From positions 1 to 37,570 of the forward strand of contig JANYGW010000235.1 of assembly GCA_025359245.1 (NCBI GenBank): a stretch of DNA of 37,570 nucleotides, read 5' to 3'. The notes beneath the pieces are model-generated. The model had not been told where the DNA came from and made no database searches. It saw nothing but the letters and a program-made list of their open reading frames with translations. Made by a program: the position numbers and the translations under genes. This document shows positions 17,276-27,570 of the stretch, one piece after another. The stretch is from Massilia sp. (lineage in GTDB: Bacteria; Pseudomonadota; Gammaproteobacteria; Burkholderiales; Burkholderiaceae_D). Position 1 is the first letter of the stretch, and each line of letters starts with the position of its first letter.

Positions 17276-20005
17276 ATGAATCCTGCCTCCAAGACCTGCG
17301 CATCGCGCTTCTATCAACGCTGGCTGGCGGCCGATCCGGCGCGCGCCGGCGCCATCGACCAGCTGGTGCAGGCGCCGCTGTCGGCGCTCGACCTGGGCGC
17401 CGCGCTGGCGCGCGAAGCGGCACCGGGCCTGCCGCCGCCGCGCGCGATGCGGCGCCTGCGCAACCTGCTGGTGTGCGGCCTGATCCGGCGCGACCTGGAT
17501 GGCCAGGCCGACCTGGCCGAAGTGGTCGAATCGATGACGCGCTTCGCCGATTTCGCGATCCAGACCCATTTGACGCAGCTGATGGACGAACTGGTGGCCG
17601 CGCACGGCATGCCGACCGGCCACGAGTCCGGCCTGGCGCAGCAGATGATCGTGCTGGCCATGGGCAAGCAGGGCGGCGGCGAACTGAATGTCTCGTCCGA
17701 CATCGACCTGATCTTCGTCTATCCGGAAGACGGCGACACGGTGCTGGCCGAGCCCGGCCAGCGCCAGCTGTCGAACCATGAATTCTTCACGCGCCTGGGC
17801 AAGCGCCTGATCGCGGCGCTGTCCGAGATCATCGAGGACGGTTTCACGTTCCGGGTCGACATGGCGCTGCGCCCGAACGGCGCCTCCGGCCCGCTGGTGG
17901 CGAGCCTGAACATGGTCGAGGAATACCTGATCGTCCAGGGCCGCGAATGGGAGCGCTACGCCTGGGTCAAGGCGCGCGCGGTGACGGGCACGGCGGCCGA
18001 CATCGCCGCGCTGGACGCGATCGTGCGCCCTTTCGTATTCCGGCGCTACCTCGATTTCGGCGTGATCGACGCGATCCGCACCATGCACGGCCAGATCCGC
18101 GCCGAAGTCGATCGCCAGGAACGGCTGCATCCGGACCGCAGCAACAACGTCAAGCTGGGGCGCGGCGGGATCCGCGAGATCGAATTCCTGGCCCAGGTAT
18201 TCCAGCTGATCCGCGGCGGGCGCGACGCCGCGCTGCGCGATCGCTCCACCCGCGCCACCTTGCGCGTGCTGGCCGACAAGGACCTGCTCACGCCCGACAC
18301 CGTCGAGCAGCTGCTCGCGTCGTACAGCTTCCTGCGCAACCTCGAGCACCGGCTGCAATACCTGGACGACGCCCAGACCCACACGCTGCCGGCCAGCGAT
18401 GCCGACCGCCTGACGGTGGCGCGCATGATGCATTGTCCCGACACCGCCTCCCTGCTGGCGCGCCTGGCCGAGGTGCGCAGCTTCGTGGCAGCCCAGTTCG
18501 ACGCCATCTTCAGCGACAAGGGCGCCAAGAATGGCGACAACGTCGATCCGCAGTCATCGGGCGAACTGGCCGACCTGGACCGCCAGGAAGGGATCCAGGC
18601 GCGCCTGGCGGAGCTGGGCTTCGACCATCCGGCCGCCGCCGCGCAGCGCCTGATGACGACCTGGCAGAGCCCGCGCCTGCAGGCATTGCCGGAAGCATCG
18701 CGCACGCGCCTGCTGGCACTGGTGAACGCGGCGCTGCCGCTGATCGCCAAGACCGCGCTGGGCGCCGCCGCGGGCAGTGCCAGCGCGACGCTGGGACGCC
18801 TGCTCGATTTTTTCGAAGCGATCGCGCGCCGCTCGGCCTACCTGTCGCTGCTGACCGAATACCCGCACACGCTCGAACGCGTGATCCGCATGATGTATGC
18901 CAGCGGCTGGGCCGCCACCTTCCTGACCAAGCACCCGATCGTGCTCGACGAACTGCTCGACGACCGGGTCCGCAACGCCGCGCCCGACTGCGCCGCGCTG
19001 GCCATCGAACTGCGCGCCCAGCTGGCCGAGGCGGCCGGCGACACCGAACGCCAGATGGACATCCTGCGCGAAGCCCACCATGCGCAGCTGTTCCGCTTGT
19101 TGGCGCAGGACCTGGCCGGCGACCTGTCGGTGGAGCGCCTGGCCGACTACCTGTCGGCGCTGGCCGACACCATTTGCGCGGCCACCATCGACGCGGCCTG
19201 GAGCACGATCGCCACGCGCCACCGCGAGGTGCCGCGCTTCGCCGTGATCGCCTACGGCAAGCTCGGTGGCAAGGAGCTCGGCTACGTGTCCGACCTGGAC
19301 GTCATTTTCCTGTTCGACGACGACGACCAGGACGCGCCCGGCAACTACGCCAAGCTGGCGCAGCGCTTCATCACGTGGATGACGGCGCACACGTCGGCCG
19401 GGATCCTGTTCGACATCGACACCGCGCTGCGTCCCGATGGCGCGAGCGGCATGCTGGTGTCGTCGGTGGCCGCCTTCGAGCGCTACCAGGACAGCTCGGC
19501 CTGGGTGTGGGAGCACCAGGCGCTGACGCGCGCCCGCTTTGCCGCCGGCGACGCCGCCATCGGCGTGCGCTTCGAGGCGATCCGCGAACGCGTGCTGCGC
19601 AAGGACCGCAGCGCGCTGGGCGAAGAACTCAAAAACGAAGTGCTCAAGATGCGCAAGAAGATGCGCGACGCCTATCCGAACCGCAGCGCGCTGTTTGACC
19701 TCAAGCACGATGCAGGCGGCATGATCGACATCGAATTCATGGTGCAGTACCTGGTGCTGCGGCATGCGGCGCACTATCCGCAGCTGACGCTCAACACCGG
19801 CAATATCGCGCTGCTGCGCATGTTCGGTGAACTGGGGCTGATCGACGTGGCGTTGGGCCTGGCGGTGGGCGACGCCTACCGTGCGCTGCGGCGCCTGCAG
19901 CACCAGCTGCGCTTGCAAGGGCAGGACAATGCGCGGGTCGATCCGGCGCAGGTGGACGCGCACGCGGCGCAGGTCAAGCAATTATGGGCAATCATGTTCA
20001 GCTGA
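17276..20005 (+). CDS. glnE: Bifunctional glutamine synthetase adenylyltransferase/adenylyl-removing enzyme
   Basis: A 909-residue GlnE (E. coli 946). It attaches AMP to, and removes it from, a tyrosine of glutamine synthetase, under control of the PII protein and glutamine. Two nucleotidyltransferase domains are visible. The N-terminal, AMP-removing one has MGKQGGGELNVSSDIDLIF at residues 129-147. The C-terminal, AMP-adding one has YGKLGGKELGYVSDLDVIF from residue 660. Linker segments such as RRYLDFGVIDAIR, KLGRGGIREIEFLAQ, NLEHRLQYLDDAQTH and DLKHDAGGMIDIEF are typical. The start MNPASKTCASRFYQRW was preferred over the longer frame from 17177 because GAAGA lies just upstream and the extra 33 residues look like non-coding sequence. 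With ntrC at the right edge it belongs to the cell's nitrogen control set, though the two are 17 kb apart. Confidence 0.96.
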   Translation: MNPASKTCASRFYQRWLAADPARAGAIDQLVQAPLSALDLGAALAREAAPGLPPPRAMRRLRNLLVCGLIRRDLDGQADLAEVVESMTRFADFAIQTHLTQLMDELVAAHGMPTGHESGLAQQMIVLAMGKQGGGELNVSSDIDLIFVYPEDGDTVLAEPGQRQLSNHEFFTRLGKRLIAALSEIIEDGFTFRVDMALRPNGASGPLVASLNMVEEYLIVQGREWERYAWVKARAVTGTAADIAALDAIVRPFVFRRYLDFGVIDAIRTMHGQIRAEVDRQERLHPDRSNNVKLGRGGIREIEFLAQVFQLIRGGRDAALRDRSTRATLRVLADKDLLTPDTVEQLLASYSFLRNLEHRLQYLDDAQTHTLPASDADRLTVARMMHCPDTASLLARLAEVRSFVAAQFDAIFSDKGAKNGDNVDPQSSGELADLDRQEGIQARLAELGFDHPAAAAQRLMTTWQSPRLQALPEASRTRLLALVNAALPLIAKTALGAAAGSASATLGRLLDFFEAIARRSAYLSLLTEYPHTLERVIRMMYASGWAATFLTKHPIVLDELLDDRVRNAAPDCAALAIELRAQLAEAAGDTERQMDILREAHHAQLFRLLAQDLAGDLSVERLADYLSALADTICAATIDAAWSTIATRHREVPRFAVIAYGKLGGKELGYVSDLDVIFLFDDDDQDAPGNYAKLAQRFITWMTAHTSAGILFDIDTALRPDGASGMLVSSVAAFERYQDSSAWVWEHQALTRARFAAGDAAIGVRFEAIRERVLRKDRSALGEELKNEVLKMRKKMRDAYPNRSALFDLKHDAGGMIDIEFMVQYLVLRHAAHYPQLTLNTGNIALLRMFGELGLIDVALGLAVGDAYRALRRLQHQLRLQGQDNARVDPAQVDAHAAQVKQLWAIMFS

Positions 20006-20008
20006 GCG

Positions 20009-20040
20009 CCGTCGTCCTCGCGGGTACTCGGGGACGACGG
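20009..20040 (+). repeat. Hairpin after glnE
   Basis: CCGTCGTCC (20009-20017) pairs with GGACGACGG (20032-20040). It begins 3 bases after the glnE stop and lacks a T-run. It may protect the transcript end or act together with the terminator 20 bases on. Confidence 0.6.
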
Positions 20041-20059
20041 TGACGATGTTTTTGCGCAT

Positions 20060-20085
20060 AAAAAAACGCCCGGGAGGGCGTTTTT
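20060..20085. terminator. Bidirectional terminator between glnE and gap
   Basis: AAAAAAACGCCC, loop GGGA, GGGCGTTTTT. It has T-runs in both directions and lies between converging glnE and gap. Confidence 0.9.
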
Positions 20086-20106
20086 CTTTGGCCGGCCAAC
20101 GACGAA

Positions 20107-21117
20107 TTACTTCGCGTTCATCAGCGCCACGGTGGTGTCGAGCATGCGGTTCGAGAAACCCCACTCGTTGTCGTACCACGACGAGACTTTCACCAAACGG
20201 CCCGACACCTTGGTCAGCGTCGAATCGAAATTCGACGACGCCGGGTTGTGGTTGAAGTCGATCGATACGAGCGGCTCGGTCTGGTACGTCAGCACGCCTT
20301 TGAGCGCGCCTTCGGAAGCGGCCAGCATCAGCGCGTTGACTTCTTCAACCGTCGTGTCGCGCTTGGCGATGAACGACAGGTCGACCAGCGACACGTTGAT
20401 GGTCGGCACGCGGATCGCGAAACCGTCCAGCTTGCCGTTCAGCTCAGGCAGCACCAGGCCAACCGCGGCAGCGGCGCCGGTCTTGGTCGGGATCATGCTC
20501 ATGGTGGCCGAACGGGCGCGGCGCAAGTCTTCGTGCATCACGTCCGACAGCACCTGGTCGTTGGTGTAGGCGTGGATGGTGGTCATCAGGCCGGTTTCCA
20601 GGCCGATCGCGTCGTTCAGCGGCTTGACCAGCGGGGCCAGGCAGTTGGTGGTGCACGATGCGTTCGAGATCACGGTGTCGGTGCTTTTCAACACGCCTTC
20701 GTTGACGCCGAATACGATCGTTGCGTCGACGTCCTTGCCGCCCGGTGCCGAGATAATGACTTTCTTGGCGCCGCCCTTCAGGTGAGCCGAGGCTTTCTCT
20801 TTGGTGGTGAAGAAACCGGTGCACTCGAGGACCACGTCCACGCCCAGGTCGCCCCATGGGATTTCAGCCGGATTGCGCTGCGCGAACACGCGGATCGTGT
20901 CGCCGTTGACGATCATATTGTCGCCTTCGACGGTGACGGTGCCGGGGAACTTGCCGTGCGCCGTATCGTAGCGGGTCAGGTGGGCGTTCGACTTGGCATC
21001 GCCCAGGTCGTTGATCGCGACGATCTGGATGTCGTGTTTCTTGCCGCCTTCATAGAAAGCGCGCAGCACATTGCGGCCGATGCGGCCATAACCGTTGATT
21101 GCAACTTTGATCGTCAT
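20107..21117 (-). CDS. gap: Glyceraldehyde-3-phosphate dehydrogenase, type I
   Basis: A 336-residue phosphorylating GAPDH, which converts glyceraldehyde 3-phosphate to 1,3-bisphosphoglycerate with NAD+ in glycolysis. The nucleotide-binding [14 protein letters not shown] is at the N-terminus. The active-site cysteine is residue 155 in [13 protein letters not shown], and [12 protein letters not shown] is near the C-terminus. The start at 21117 has AGGAGC upstream. It follows tkt by 30 bases on the same strand, so the two are probably one transcript, the usual betaproteobacterial arrangement. Asp at the end of the second strand (AINDLGD) agrees with NAD+ rather than NADP+ use. Confidence 0.97.
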   Translation of the reverse strand: MTIKVAINGYGRIGRNVLRAFYEGGKKHDIQIVAINDLGDAKSNAHLTRYDTAHGKFPGTVTVEGDNMIVNGDTIRVFAQRNPAEIPWGDLGVDVVLECTGFFTTKEKASAHLKGGAKKVIISAPGGKDVDATIVFGVNEGVLKSTDTVISNASCTTNCLAPLVKPLNDAIGLETGLMTTIHAYTNDQVLSDVMHEDLRRARSATMSMIPTKTGAAAAVGLVLPELNGKLDGFAIRVPTINVSLVDLSFIAKRDTTVEEVNALMLAASEGALKGVLTYQTEPLVSIDFNHNPASSNFDSTLTKVSGRLVKVSSWYDNEWGFSNRMLDTTVALMNAK

Positions 21118-21147
21118 TACTTTGCTCCTGATTGATTAAAAAGGGAT

Positions 21148-23145
21148 TTAAGCGGCTATTACGATTTTTGCCTTGGCTACCACGTTCTCGACCGTGAAAC
21201 CGAAATGCTTGAACAGCACCGGTGCCGGTGCCGATTCGCCGAACGTGTCGATGCCGACCACGGCGCCTTCGAGTCCGACGTATTTATACCAAAAATCGGT
21301 GACGCCGGCTTCGATCGCTACACGCGGGGTACCGCGGGTCAGCACGCTGGCCTTGTAGGCGGCGTCCTGGCGATCGAATACGTCGGTCGATGGCATCGAG
21401 ACCACGCGCACGGAAACGCCTTCGGCTTCCAATACGGCGGCTGCCTTGGTGGCCAGTTCGACTTCCGAACCGGTGGCGATCAGGATCACCTGCGCATTCG
21501 GCGTGTCTTGCAGCACATAGCCGCCGCGGTTGATGTCGGCGATCTGGCCGGCCGTGCGCTCCTGGAACGGCAGGTTCTGGCGCGAGAAGATCAAGGTCGA
21601 CGGACCGTCCTTGCGGCGCACGGCGGCACCCCAGGCGGCGGCCGATTCGACCGTGTCGCATGGACGCCAGTTGTCCAGGTTCGGGATCAGGCGCAGCGAC
21701 GAGACGTGCTCGATCGACTGGTGGGTCGGGCCGTCTTCGCCCAGGCCGATCGAGTCGTGCGTGAACACGAAAATCGAGCGCAGCTTCATCAGCGCGGCCA
21801 TGCGCAGCGCGTTGCGGCTGTAGTCCGAGAACGTCAGGAAGGTCGCGCCGAACGGGATGAACCCGCCGTGCAGGGCGATGCCGTTCATGATGGCGCTCAT
21901 GCCGAATTCGCGCACGCCGTAGTTGATGTGGTTGCCCGGCTTGCCGGAACGCAGTGCGACGCACTCTTTCCAGTTGGTCAGGTTGGAACCGGTCAGGTCG
22001 GCCGAACCGCCGAGGAACTCAGGCAGCGCCGGCGCCAGCGCCTGGATCGCGTTCTGGCTGGCCTTGCGGGTGGCGATGTTTTCCTTCTTGTCCACACACG
22101 AGGCGATGGCGGCGGCCAGCACGGCGTCGAAATTGGCCGGCAGCTCGCCCGCCATGCGGCGCTCGAGTTCGGCAGCCAGCGCAGGGAACTGGGCGCGGTA
22201 TGCCGCGAACTTGCTGTTCCAGCCCGCTTCCATGGCGGCGCCCTGCTCCCTGGCGTCCCAGGCAGCGTAGACATCGTCCGGGATCACGAACGGAGCAGCA
22301 GTCCAGCCCAGGTATTCGCGCACGGCCGCGACTTCCTTGTCGCCCAGCGCGGCGCCGTGCACCTTGTCGCCGCCCTGCAGGTTGGGCGAACCCTTGCCGA
22401 TGATGGTCTTGCAGCAGATCAGGGTCGGCTTGTCGGACGCCTTGGCGGCGGCGATGGCGGCGTCAACCGCAGCGACGCTGTGGCCGTCGACCGCGCGGAT
22501 CACGTTCCAGCCGTAGGCTTCGAAGCGCTGCGGGGTATCGTCGGTGAACCAGCCTTCGACCTTGCCGTCGATCGAGATGCCGTTGTCGTCGTACAGCGCG
22601 ATCAGCTTATTCAGGCGCAGCGTGCCGGCCAGCGCACACACTTCGTGCGAAATGCCTTCCATCAGGCAGCCGTCACCCAGGAAAGCGTAGGTGTAGTGGT
22701 CGACCACGTCCAGGCCCGGCTTGTTGAATTCGGCCGCCAGCAGGTATTCGGATAGGGCCATGCCGACCGCGTTGGCGATGCCCTGGCCCAGCGGGCCGGT
22801 GGTCGTCTCGATGCCTGGCGTGACGTCCACTTCCGGGTGACCCGGGGTTTTCGAGTGCATCTGGCGGAACGCGCGGATGTCGTCCATGCTCAGCGCGTAG
22901 CCGGTCAGGTGCAGCAGCGCGTAATGCAGCATCGAGCCGTGCCCGTTGGAGAGCAGGAAACGGTCGCGGTTGACCCACTTCGGATTGGCCGGGTTGTGCT
23001 GGTAATGGCCGGCCCACAGGGCGACGGCGATCTCTGCCATGCCCATCGGCATGCCGGGGTGGCCTGAATTAGCCTGTTGAACTGCGTCCATTGCCAGTGC
23101 GCGGATCGCGTTGGCCATCAGGGAGGTAGGTAGCGTAGGTTTCAT
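21148..23145 (-). CDS. tkt: Transketolase
   Basis: A 665-residue thiamine diphosphate enzyme that moves two-carbon units between sugar phosphates in the pentose phosphate pathway. It also makes the erythrose 4-phosphate used by AroG in this window. The sequence tracks E. coli Tkt[51 protein letters not shown], the ThDP/metal segment [28 protein letters not shown], and [15 protein letters not shown] in the second domain. The start at 23145 ([17 protein letters not shown]) was chosen because the family starts here and because a promoter -10 box lies inside the longer frame. No good ribosome site is visible. The gap gene follows 30 bases downstream. Confidence 0.96.
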   Translation of the reverse strand: MKPTLPTSLMANAIRALAMDAVQQANSGHPGMPMGMAEIAVALWAGHYQHNPANPKWVNRDRFLLSNGHGSMLHYALLHLTGYALSMDDIRAFRQMHSKTPGHPEVDVTPGIETTTGPLGQGIANAVGMALSEYLLAAEFNKPGLDVVDHYTYAFLGDGCLMEGISHEVCALAGTLRLNKLIALYDDNGISIDGKVEGWFTDDTPQRFEAYGWNVIRAVDGHSVAAVDAAIAAAKASDKPTLICCKTIIGKGSPNLQGGDKVHGAALGDKEVAAVREYLGWTAAPFVIPDDVYAAWDAREQGAAMEAGWNSKFAAYRAQFPALAAELERRMAGELPANFDAVLAAAIASCVDKKENIATRKASQNAIQALAPALPEFLGGSADLTGSNLTNWKECVALRSGKPGNHINYGVREFGMSAIMNGIALHGGFIPFGATFLTFSDYSRNALRMAALMKLRSIFVFTHDSIGLGEDGPTHQSIEHVSSLRLIPNLDNWRPCDTVESAAAWGAAVRRKDGPSTLIFSRQNLPFQERTAGQIADINRGGYVLQDTPNAQVILIATGSEVELATKAAAVLEAEGVSVRVVSMPSTDVFDRQDAAYKASVLTRGTPRVAIEAGVTDFWYKYVGLEGAVVGIDTFGESAPAPVLFKHFGFTVENVVAKAKIVIAA

Positions 23146-23206
23146 GGGTCGGTCGATGGTCTTAAGGATGGGAATGCGGGCGGCGATGCGGATTACTGAG
23201 CCAACT

Positions 23207-23215
23207 ATTTTACCA
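23207..23215 (-). promoter_or_regulatory. Extended -10 promoter element of tkt-gap
   Basis: On the minus strand TGGTAAAATAG is an extended -10 box 62 bases before the tkt start. The same TTGGTAAAATAG form appears before the COG2509 gene at 30834. No matching -35 box was seen, as is common for extended -10 promoters. Confidence 0.55.
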
Positions 23216-23233
23216 GACGACGGGGTCGGCAAT

Positions 23234-23239
23234 TAAAAT
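23234..23239 (+). promoter_or_regulatory. Candidate -10 box of rsmE
   Basis: TAAAAT is 24 bases before the rsmE start, with a weak TTACCA 18 bases upstream. It lies back to back with the tkt promoter, so the two promoters share a region of about 30 bases. Confidence 0.4.
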
Positions 23240-23263
23240 GAGTTCTTTTTGGGAAGGATCCGC

Positions 23264-23989
23264 ATGCCCCGTTTTTACTGCTCCCAGCCGCTCGCGGTGG
23301 GCGACACGATCGCCCTGCCCGACCCGGTCGCCCATCACCTGTTCGTGCTGCGCCTGCTGGAAGGGGCCGAAATGAGCCTGTTTAACGGCGACGGCGCCGA
23401 ATACCTGGCCCACCTGGCCAGCATCGACAAGCGCCGCGCCAGCGCCGTGGTCAAGGCGTGCGTGGCGCGCGACGTCGAGCTGCCCTACCAGATCACGCTG
23501 GTGCAAGCGCTGCCGGAAGCGTCCAAGATGGACTGGATCATCGAAAAAGCGGTCGAAATGGGGGTGGCGGCAATCCAGCCGCTGGCGGCCCAGCGCTGCG
23601 TGGTGCGCCTGTCGGGGGAGCGGGCCGAGAAAAAACTGGCCCACTGGCAGGGCGTGATCGTGGCGGCCTCCGAGCAAAGCGGGCGCAACCGGCTGGCGCG
23701 GCTGGCCCCGGTCGACGACTTTTATGCCTGGATAGGCCAGCAGGACATGCACAAGCGCATCTTGCTGACCCCGCGCGCGCACCAGTCGCTGCCCGACTGG
23801 GCGCGCCACCAGCCGCCGCAGGCGCTGTCGATCATGATCGGGCCCGAGGGCGGCTACACCCAGCAGGAAGAAGACGCGGCCATGGCCCAGGGCGCGCTGG
23901 CGCTGGCTATGGGGCCGCGCATCCTGCGCACCGAGACGGCCGGGATTGCCGCGGTGGCGGCGCTGAACGCCTTGTGGGGTGCGATGTAG
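23264..23989 (+). CDS. rsmE: 16S rRNA m3U1498 methyltransferase
   Basis: A 241-residue SPOUT-class (trefoil-knot) methyltransferase. It methylates N3 of U1498 in helix 44 of 16S rRNA using S-adenosylmethionine. Family segments are MPRFYCSQPL at the start, HHLFVLRLLEGAEMSLFNGDG in the N-terminal PUA-like domain, KASKMDWIIEKAVEMGV-like text near residue 90 (here EASKMDWIIEKAVEMGV), and the knot signatures IMIGPEGGYTQQE and ALAMGPRILRTETAGIAAVAAL near the C-terminus. The ATG at 23264 has GGAAGG 7 bases upstream, and the five-residue longer frame is rejected. It is a single gene ended by a terminator. Confidence 0.96.
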   Translation: MPRFYCSQPLAVGDTIALPDPVAHHLFVLRLLEGAEMSLFNGDGAEYLAHLASIDKRRASAVVKACVARDVELPYQITLVQALPEASKMDWIIEKAVEMGVAAIQPLAAQRCVVRLSGERAEKKLAHWQGVIVAASEQSGRNRLARLAPVDDFYAWIGQQDMHKRILLTPRAHQSLPDWARHQPPQALSIMIGPEGGYTQQEEDAAMAQGALALAMGPRILRTETAGIAAVAALNALWGAM

Positions 23990-24015
23990 GCCCAACGGCT
24001 GGCGCCGCGCGGACG

Positions 24016-24055
24016 AAAAAAAACCCATCCCCGCCAGGCGCGGATGGGTTTTTTT
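24016..24055. terminator. Bidirectional terminator between rsmE and TBDR-C
   Basis: Eight A, then CCCATCC, a short GC-rich loop, GGATGGG and seven T. It serves the converging rsmE and TBDR-C. Confidence 0.93.
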
Positions 24056-24118
24056 ACAAGCAAGGCTGTCAAACCGGGGCGGCGTCCAACCAGCATCGTC
24101 GGGCGCCGCCCTGGCGCA

Positions 24119-27016
24119 TTACAGGAACTTGTAGCGGGCACGCAGGTAGAACACGCGGCCGATCGGGTTCGCCAGGGTCGAGTCGTAACCCACCTGGAAG
24201 CCCGAACCGGATGCTGCGCGGGTCGACGGTGGCTCCGTATTGCCGATGTTTTTCACGCCGGCGATCAGGTCCAGGTTCTTGCTCAGGCCAGTCCAGCCGA
24301 CCGTGGCGTCGAAGGTCGAATTCGACTTCACGTCACGCACCGCAGGATAGGTCGTGCCGTCGACTGCCGCAGGATCGGTGTAATCCTGGTAGCCGGCCGT
24401 GAAGTTATGCGTCAGCGACACATTCCACGGACCCGTACCATAAGTCGCGGTCAGGATATGGCGCCATTTTGGCGTCACGCCGAAGTCTTCGTACTTGCCC
24501 AGGTCGCTCACCGATGCGCCGGTAGGATACTGATAACCATGGCGGGTCGTCACGGTGCCGTCCAGGTTCAGGCCGAAAGCGCCCACCCCGGCTACTTTTT
24601 GACGGTAGTTCAGGTTGACGTCGACACCGGCGGCGAAGTTGCGCGCAAAGTTGGACTTTTGCTCGAGCACGTAAGACAGCGGCAGGTTAGGATCCTGGCT
24701 CACGACAGGATGCAGCTGGTTCGGATCGGTGCGTGGATCAAAGCGATAGTACAGGCCCGCGAATTGCCCTGGCGCGTTGAAAATCTGCGTTTCGGCCGGA
24801 TACTGGATCGCATCCTTGATCCGCACATCCCAGTAGTCGAGCGAGCCGCTGAAGCTGGCCGAAGGCTGGAACACCAGGCCGAGCGAGAACTGGCGCGAGG
24901 TTTCCGGCTTCAGGGCAGTATTGCCGACCTGGGCAATCGTCAGCTGGACGTTGCACTCGTCGACTGCGGCGCCAACCACGTTGCCGCCTGCAGGAACCGT
25001 GATCGGATGGCCACCCGGGCAACGAATCGGATCGCTCCAGTTGTTGACGGTGGCGCCGCCGGCGGTGAACGGGAACAGATTGTCATACAGCGTAGGGGCG
25101 CGGAAACCGAGGCCATACGAGCTGCGGATGACGATCTGCTTGACCGGCTGGTAACGCAGCGACACTTTCGGGCTGGCGCGCGAGAAGCCGGTGCCGTCGT
25201 CGTTGCTGTACTTGTCGTAGCGTACGGCGCCATTCAGTTCCAGGTCCTTGTAGAGAGGAACGGTGACTTCGCCGAACGCGCCATACACCTTGCGCCCGCT
25301 GGAGACGCCCGGTACCGGGCCGTTGCCGCCGACCACGTCGCCGCTGGCGAGCGTTGGCGACGACACCTGGTCCAGCGTTTCCTTGCGCGCCGAGACGCCG
25401 AATGCGACGCCGAGGCCGCCGTACTGCATCTGCATCAGTTCTTTCGACATGCGCGCGTCGGCCTGGGTGGCCTTGGCGGTGCCGCTGTTTTCCAGGCCGT
25501 GCAGCTGGGTGCCTGCCAGTGCGGTCTGGCCTGCTGCATCGAGCGGGCCAAAGATGTTCAGCGCGCCCGACTGCAGCAAGGGGGTCAGCGAGGCGTAGCT
25601 GTACTGGCCATTACCGAAGGAAATAATGCCTTCGTTCTTGGAGAAGGTCAGGCCGGCGTCGTAGTCCCAGGTGGCGATGGTGCCCTTGGCGCCGACCAGG
25701 AAGCGGGTGTTCTTGACGTCGGTGACGTCCTGGCGTCCGCCGCCGGCGACCGTGCGCCAGCGCCCGGACAGGGCACCGGTTGGCGTGACGGGCATGTCGG
25801 CTGCGAGCACCGTGGCCGTCGCCAGCACTGTGCCGTTCGGCATGATGTAACCGGCAGGCAGCGTCGCGCCCTTCGGAATCGTGATGGTGGCCGGGTAATA
25901 CTTGCCGCCGACCGGATAGGTAAAGGCATTCGTGAACGGCGCCGGCGAATACGCGGCGACGACATGGTCCTTGGTGTAGGCCGCTTCGGCGTACAACTCG
26001 TGGTCGCTGTTGAGCTTGAGAACGCCGCGTGCGATCAGGTTGTCGTGGGTTGCCTTCGGAATCAGGTCGATGAACTGCACGTAGTCGGTCTGGCAGGTGG
26101 TCGCATCGGCGTCGGCCATCGCAAAGCCGGTCGCCGTGGCGCAACCGGCGGCGCGGGTCGGATTGATCGACGGGCTGATCACCGGGTTCAGGTTGCCGGC
26201 GGCGCCGCCATAGTTATTGCCCTTGCTGTCCGAAAAGACCAGGTTGGGAATGCCGCCGCGCGGCGAGGTGTGCGCAATGCCCAGGTCCGGACGGATGCCG
26301 GTCTTGGCGAAACTGCGGTCGACCGACTTGAGCGCATCATCGACTTCGTGATTGGCGCTGAGCATGACGTTGTAGCCTTGCTTGTTCAGGTCGCCAAAAC
26401 CGCCGAGGATGTTGAAGTTTTTCGACTTGCCGCCCGGATCGCTCGGCTTCGAGTAGTTGCCCGACACTTCCAGGCCCTGGTAATCTTTTTTCAGGATGAA
26501 GTTGATCACGCCGGCAATCGCATCGGCGCCGTACACGGCCGAGGCGCCGTCGCGCAACACTTCGACGCGCTCGATGGCCGACAGCGGGATCGAATTCAAG
26601 TCGACCGGGTTGTTGCCCAGTGCATAGTTCGACACGCGGCGGCCATTCAGCAGCACCAGCGTGTAGACCGAACCGAGGCCGCGCAGGTTGGCGGTCGACG
26701 GCGCGCCGGTGGCGCCGACGTTATTGGCCAGCACCGAGCCACCGAAATTCGATGGGATCATGTTGACCAGATCCTGCGCCGTGGTCGCGCCGCTGCGCAC
26801 GATGTCTTCGTGCTTGAGCGTGGTGATCGGCAATGCGGTCTCGGCCGACACGCGCCGGATGCTCGATCCGGTAATTTCCACGCGGGCGACGGGCGCAGCC
26901 GCGTCAGGTCCGGCTTCCTGGGCAAACACAGGCTGGGCCAGCAAGCCCAGGCCGACGGCGGCGCCGCCTGCAAACATCATGCGCAGCGAACGCGCCAATA
27001 CGGTTTCTATCATCAT
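24119..27016 (-). CDS. TonB-dependent outer-membrane receptor (TBDR-C), paralogue of TBDR-A
   Basis: A 965-residue receptor. The signal peptide ends VFA before QEAGP (about residue 32), a TonB-box-like VARVEITGSSIRR follows, and the plug has YTLVLLNGRRVSNY, LNSIPLSAIERVEVLRDG and VYGADAIAGVINFILKK. The barrel ends RVFYLRARYKFL. It pairs with TBDR-A across the whole length, including the segment TDYVQFIDLIPKATHDN and the cysteine-bounded loop CPGGHPI...DECNVQL before LKPETSRQF. The ATG at 27016 has AAGGGT upstream. The leader resembles that of TBDR-A, with a hairpin at the same distance from the start. It is divergent from TBDR-D across an 837-base AT-rich region. The ligand is unknown, and no inner-membrane partner is nearby. 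Confidence 0.95.
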   Translation of the reverse strand: MMIETVLARSLRMMFAGGAAVGLGLLAQPVFAQEAGPDAAAPVARVEITGSSIRRVSAETALPITTLKHEDIVRSGATTAQDLVNMIPSNFGGSVLANNVGATGAPSTANLRGLGSVYTLVLLNGRRVSNYALGNNPVDLNSIPLSAIERVEVLRDGASAVYGADAIAGVINFILKKDYQGLEVSGNYSKPSDPGGKSKNFNILGGFGDLNKQGYNVMLSANHEVDDALKSVDRSFAKTGIRPDLGIAHTSPRGGIPNLVFSDSKGNNYGGAAGNLNPVISPSINPTRAAGCATATGFAMADADATTCQTDYVQFIDLIPKATHDNLIARGVLKLNSDHELYAEAAYTKDHVVAAYSPAPFTNAFTYPVGGKYYPATITIPKGATLPAGYIMPNGTVLATATVLAADMPVTPTGALSGRWRTVAGGGRQDVTDVKNTRFLVGAKGTIATWDYDAGLTFSKNEGIISFGNGQYSYASLTPLLQSGALNIFGPLDAAGQTALAGTQLHGLENSGTAKATQADARMSKELMQMQYGGLGVAFGVSARKETLDQVSSPTLASGDVVGGNGPVPGVSSGRKVYGAFGEVTVPLYKDLELNGAVRYDKYSNDDGTGFSRASPKVSLRYQPVKQIVIRSSYGLGFRAPTLYDNLFPFTAGGATVNNWSDPIRCPGGHPITVPAGGNVVGAAVDECNVQLTIAQVGNTALKPETSRQFSLGLVFQPSASFSGSLDYWDVRIKDAIQYPAETQIFNAPGQFAGLYYRFDPRTDPNQLHPVVSQDPNLPLSYVLEQKSNFARNFAAGVDVNLNYRQKVAGVGAFGLNLDGTVTTRHGYQYPTGASVSDLGKYEDFGVTPKWRHILTATYGTGPWNVSLTHNFTAGYQDYTDPAAVDGTTYPAVRDVKSNSTFDATVGWTGLSKNLDLIAGVKNIGNTEPPSTRAASGSGFQVGYDSTLANPIGRVFYLRARYKFL

Positions 27017-27052
27017 TGTTAGTACCCTTGATTGAATAGTGATCTACTTCTT

Positions 27053-27065
27053 CATCTCGTGGATG
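27053..27065 (-). promoter_or_regulatory. Leader hairpin upstream of TBDR-C
   Basis: On the coding strand CATC-CACGA-GATG, ending 36 bases before the ATG. Its place and loop match the longer CATCATC-CACAA-GATGATG before TBDR-A. The stem is only 4 bp, so its status rests on the comparison. Confidence 0.45.
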
Positions 27066-27570
27066 TGACGCCGGCAGCCGCGCCGTTCGTTCGATTGGCG
27101 CACCGCCGGCACCTGCCGTTTGCTTGTTAAGCCATTCCCAAGTCAATATTGAGATCCTCATAATAACTTGGGCGGTTTATGGAAACATAACCGTAGCTTT
27201 ATTGTCAATACCAGTTCGCACAGTTTTTCGTATATACAACACGTTGAACGCCGAATTGTTTTTCGCGCTTTTTCGTCTATTTTTGTCAATCTGGCCATAA
27301 GTATATTTAACCCGGCATGCGCCGGCGCCATGCGTCTTTTCCGCCGCAGCTTTTCAAATCACGCAATTAGAAGCAGTTGAGTGGATATAGGAGATAAAAG
27401 ATAACGATACATGTCATTCGCGTTATTTTTCATACCACCATGGCGGGCCCGCGCCCGCCTCCCTCTCCATGCCGGATAAAACACGCCGGGGTGGCGCGCG
27501 CGCACGCCCATCGAATGCAATTTCTTCCGGAAAATATGCCGATTTCTGCACGGTTTTGTAACCGTCGACT

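Noticed and set aside
27381..27440. Possible Fur box (GATAA...ATGTCATT and ATAACG...CGTTAT)
   Set aside because: The match to the Fur consensus is poor and the inverted repeat is broad and imperfect. There is no other sign of iron control.
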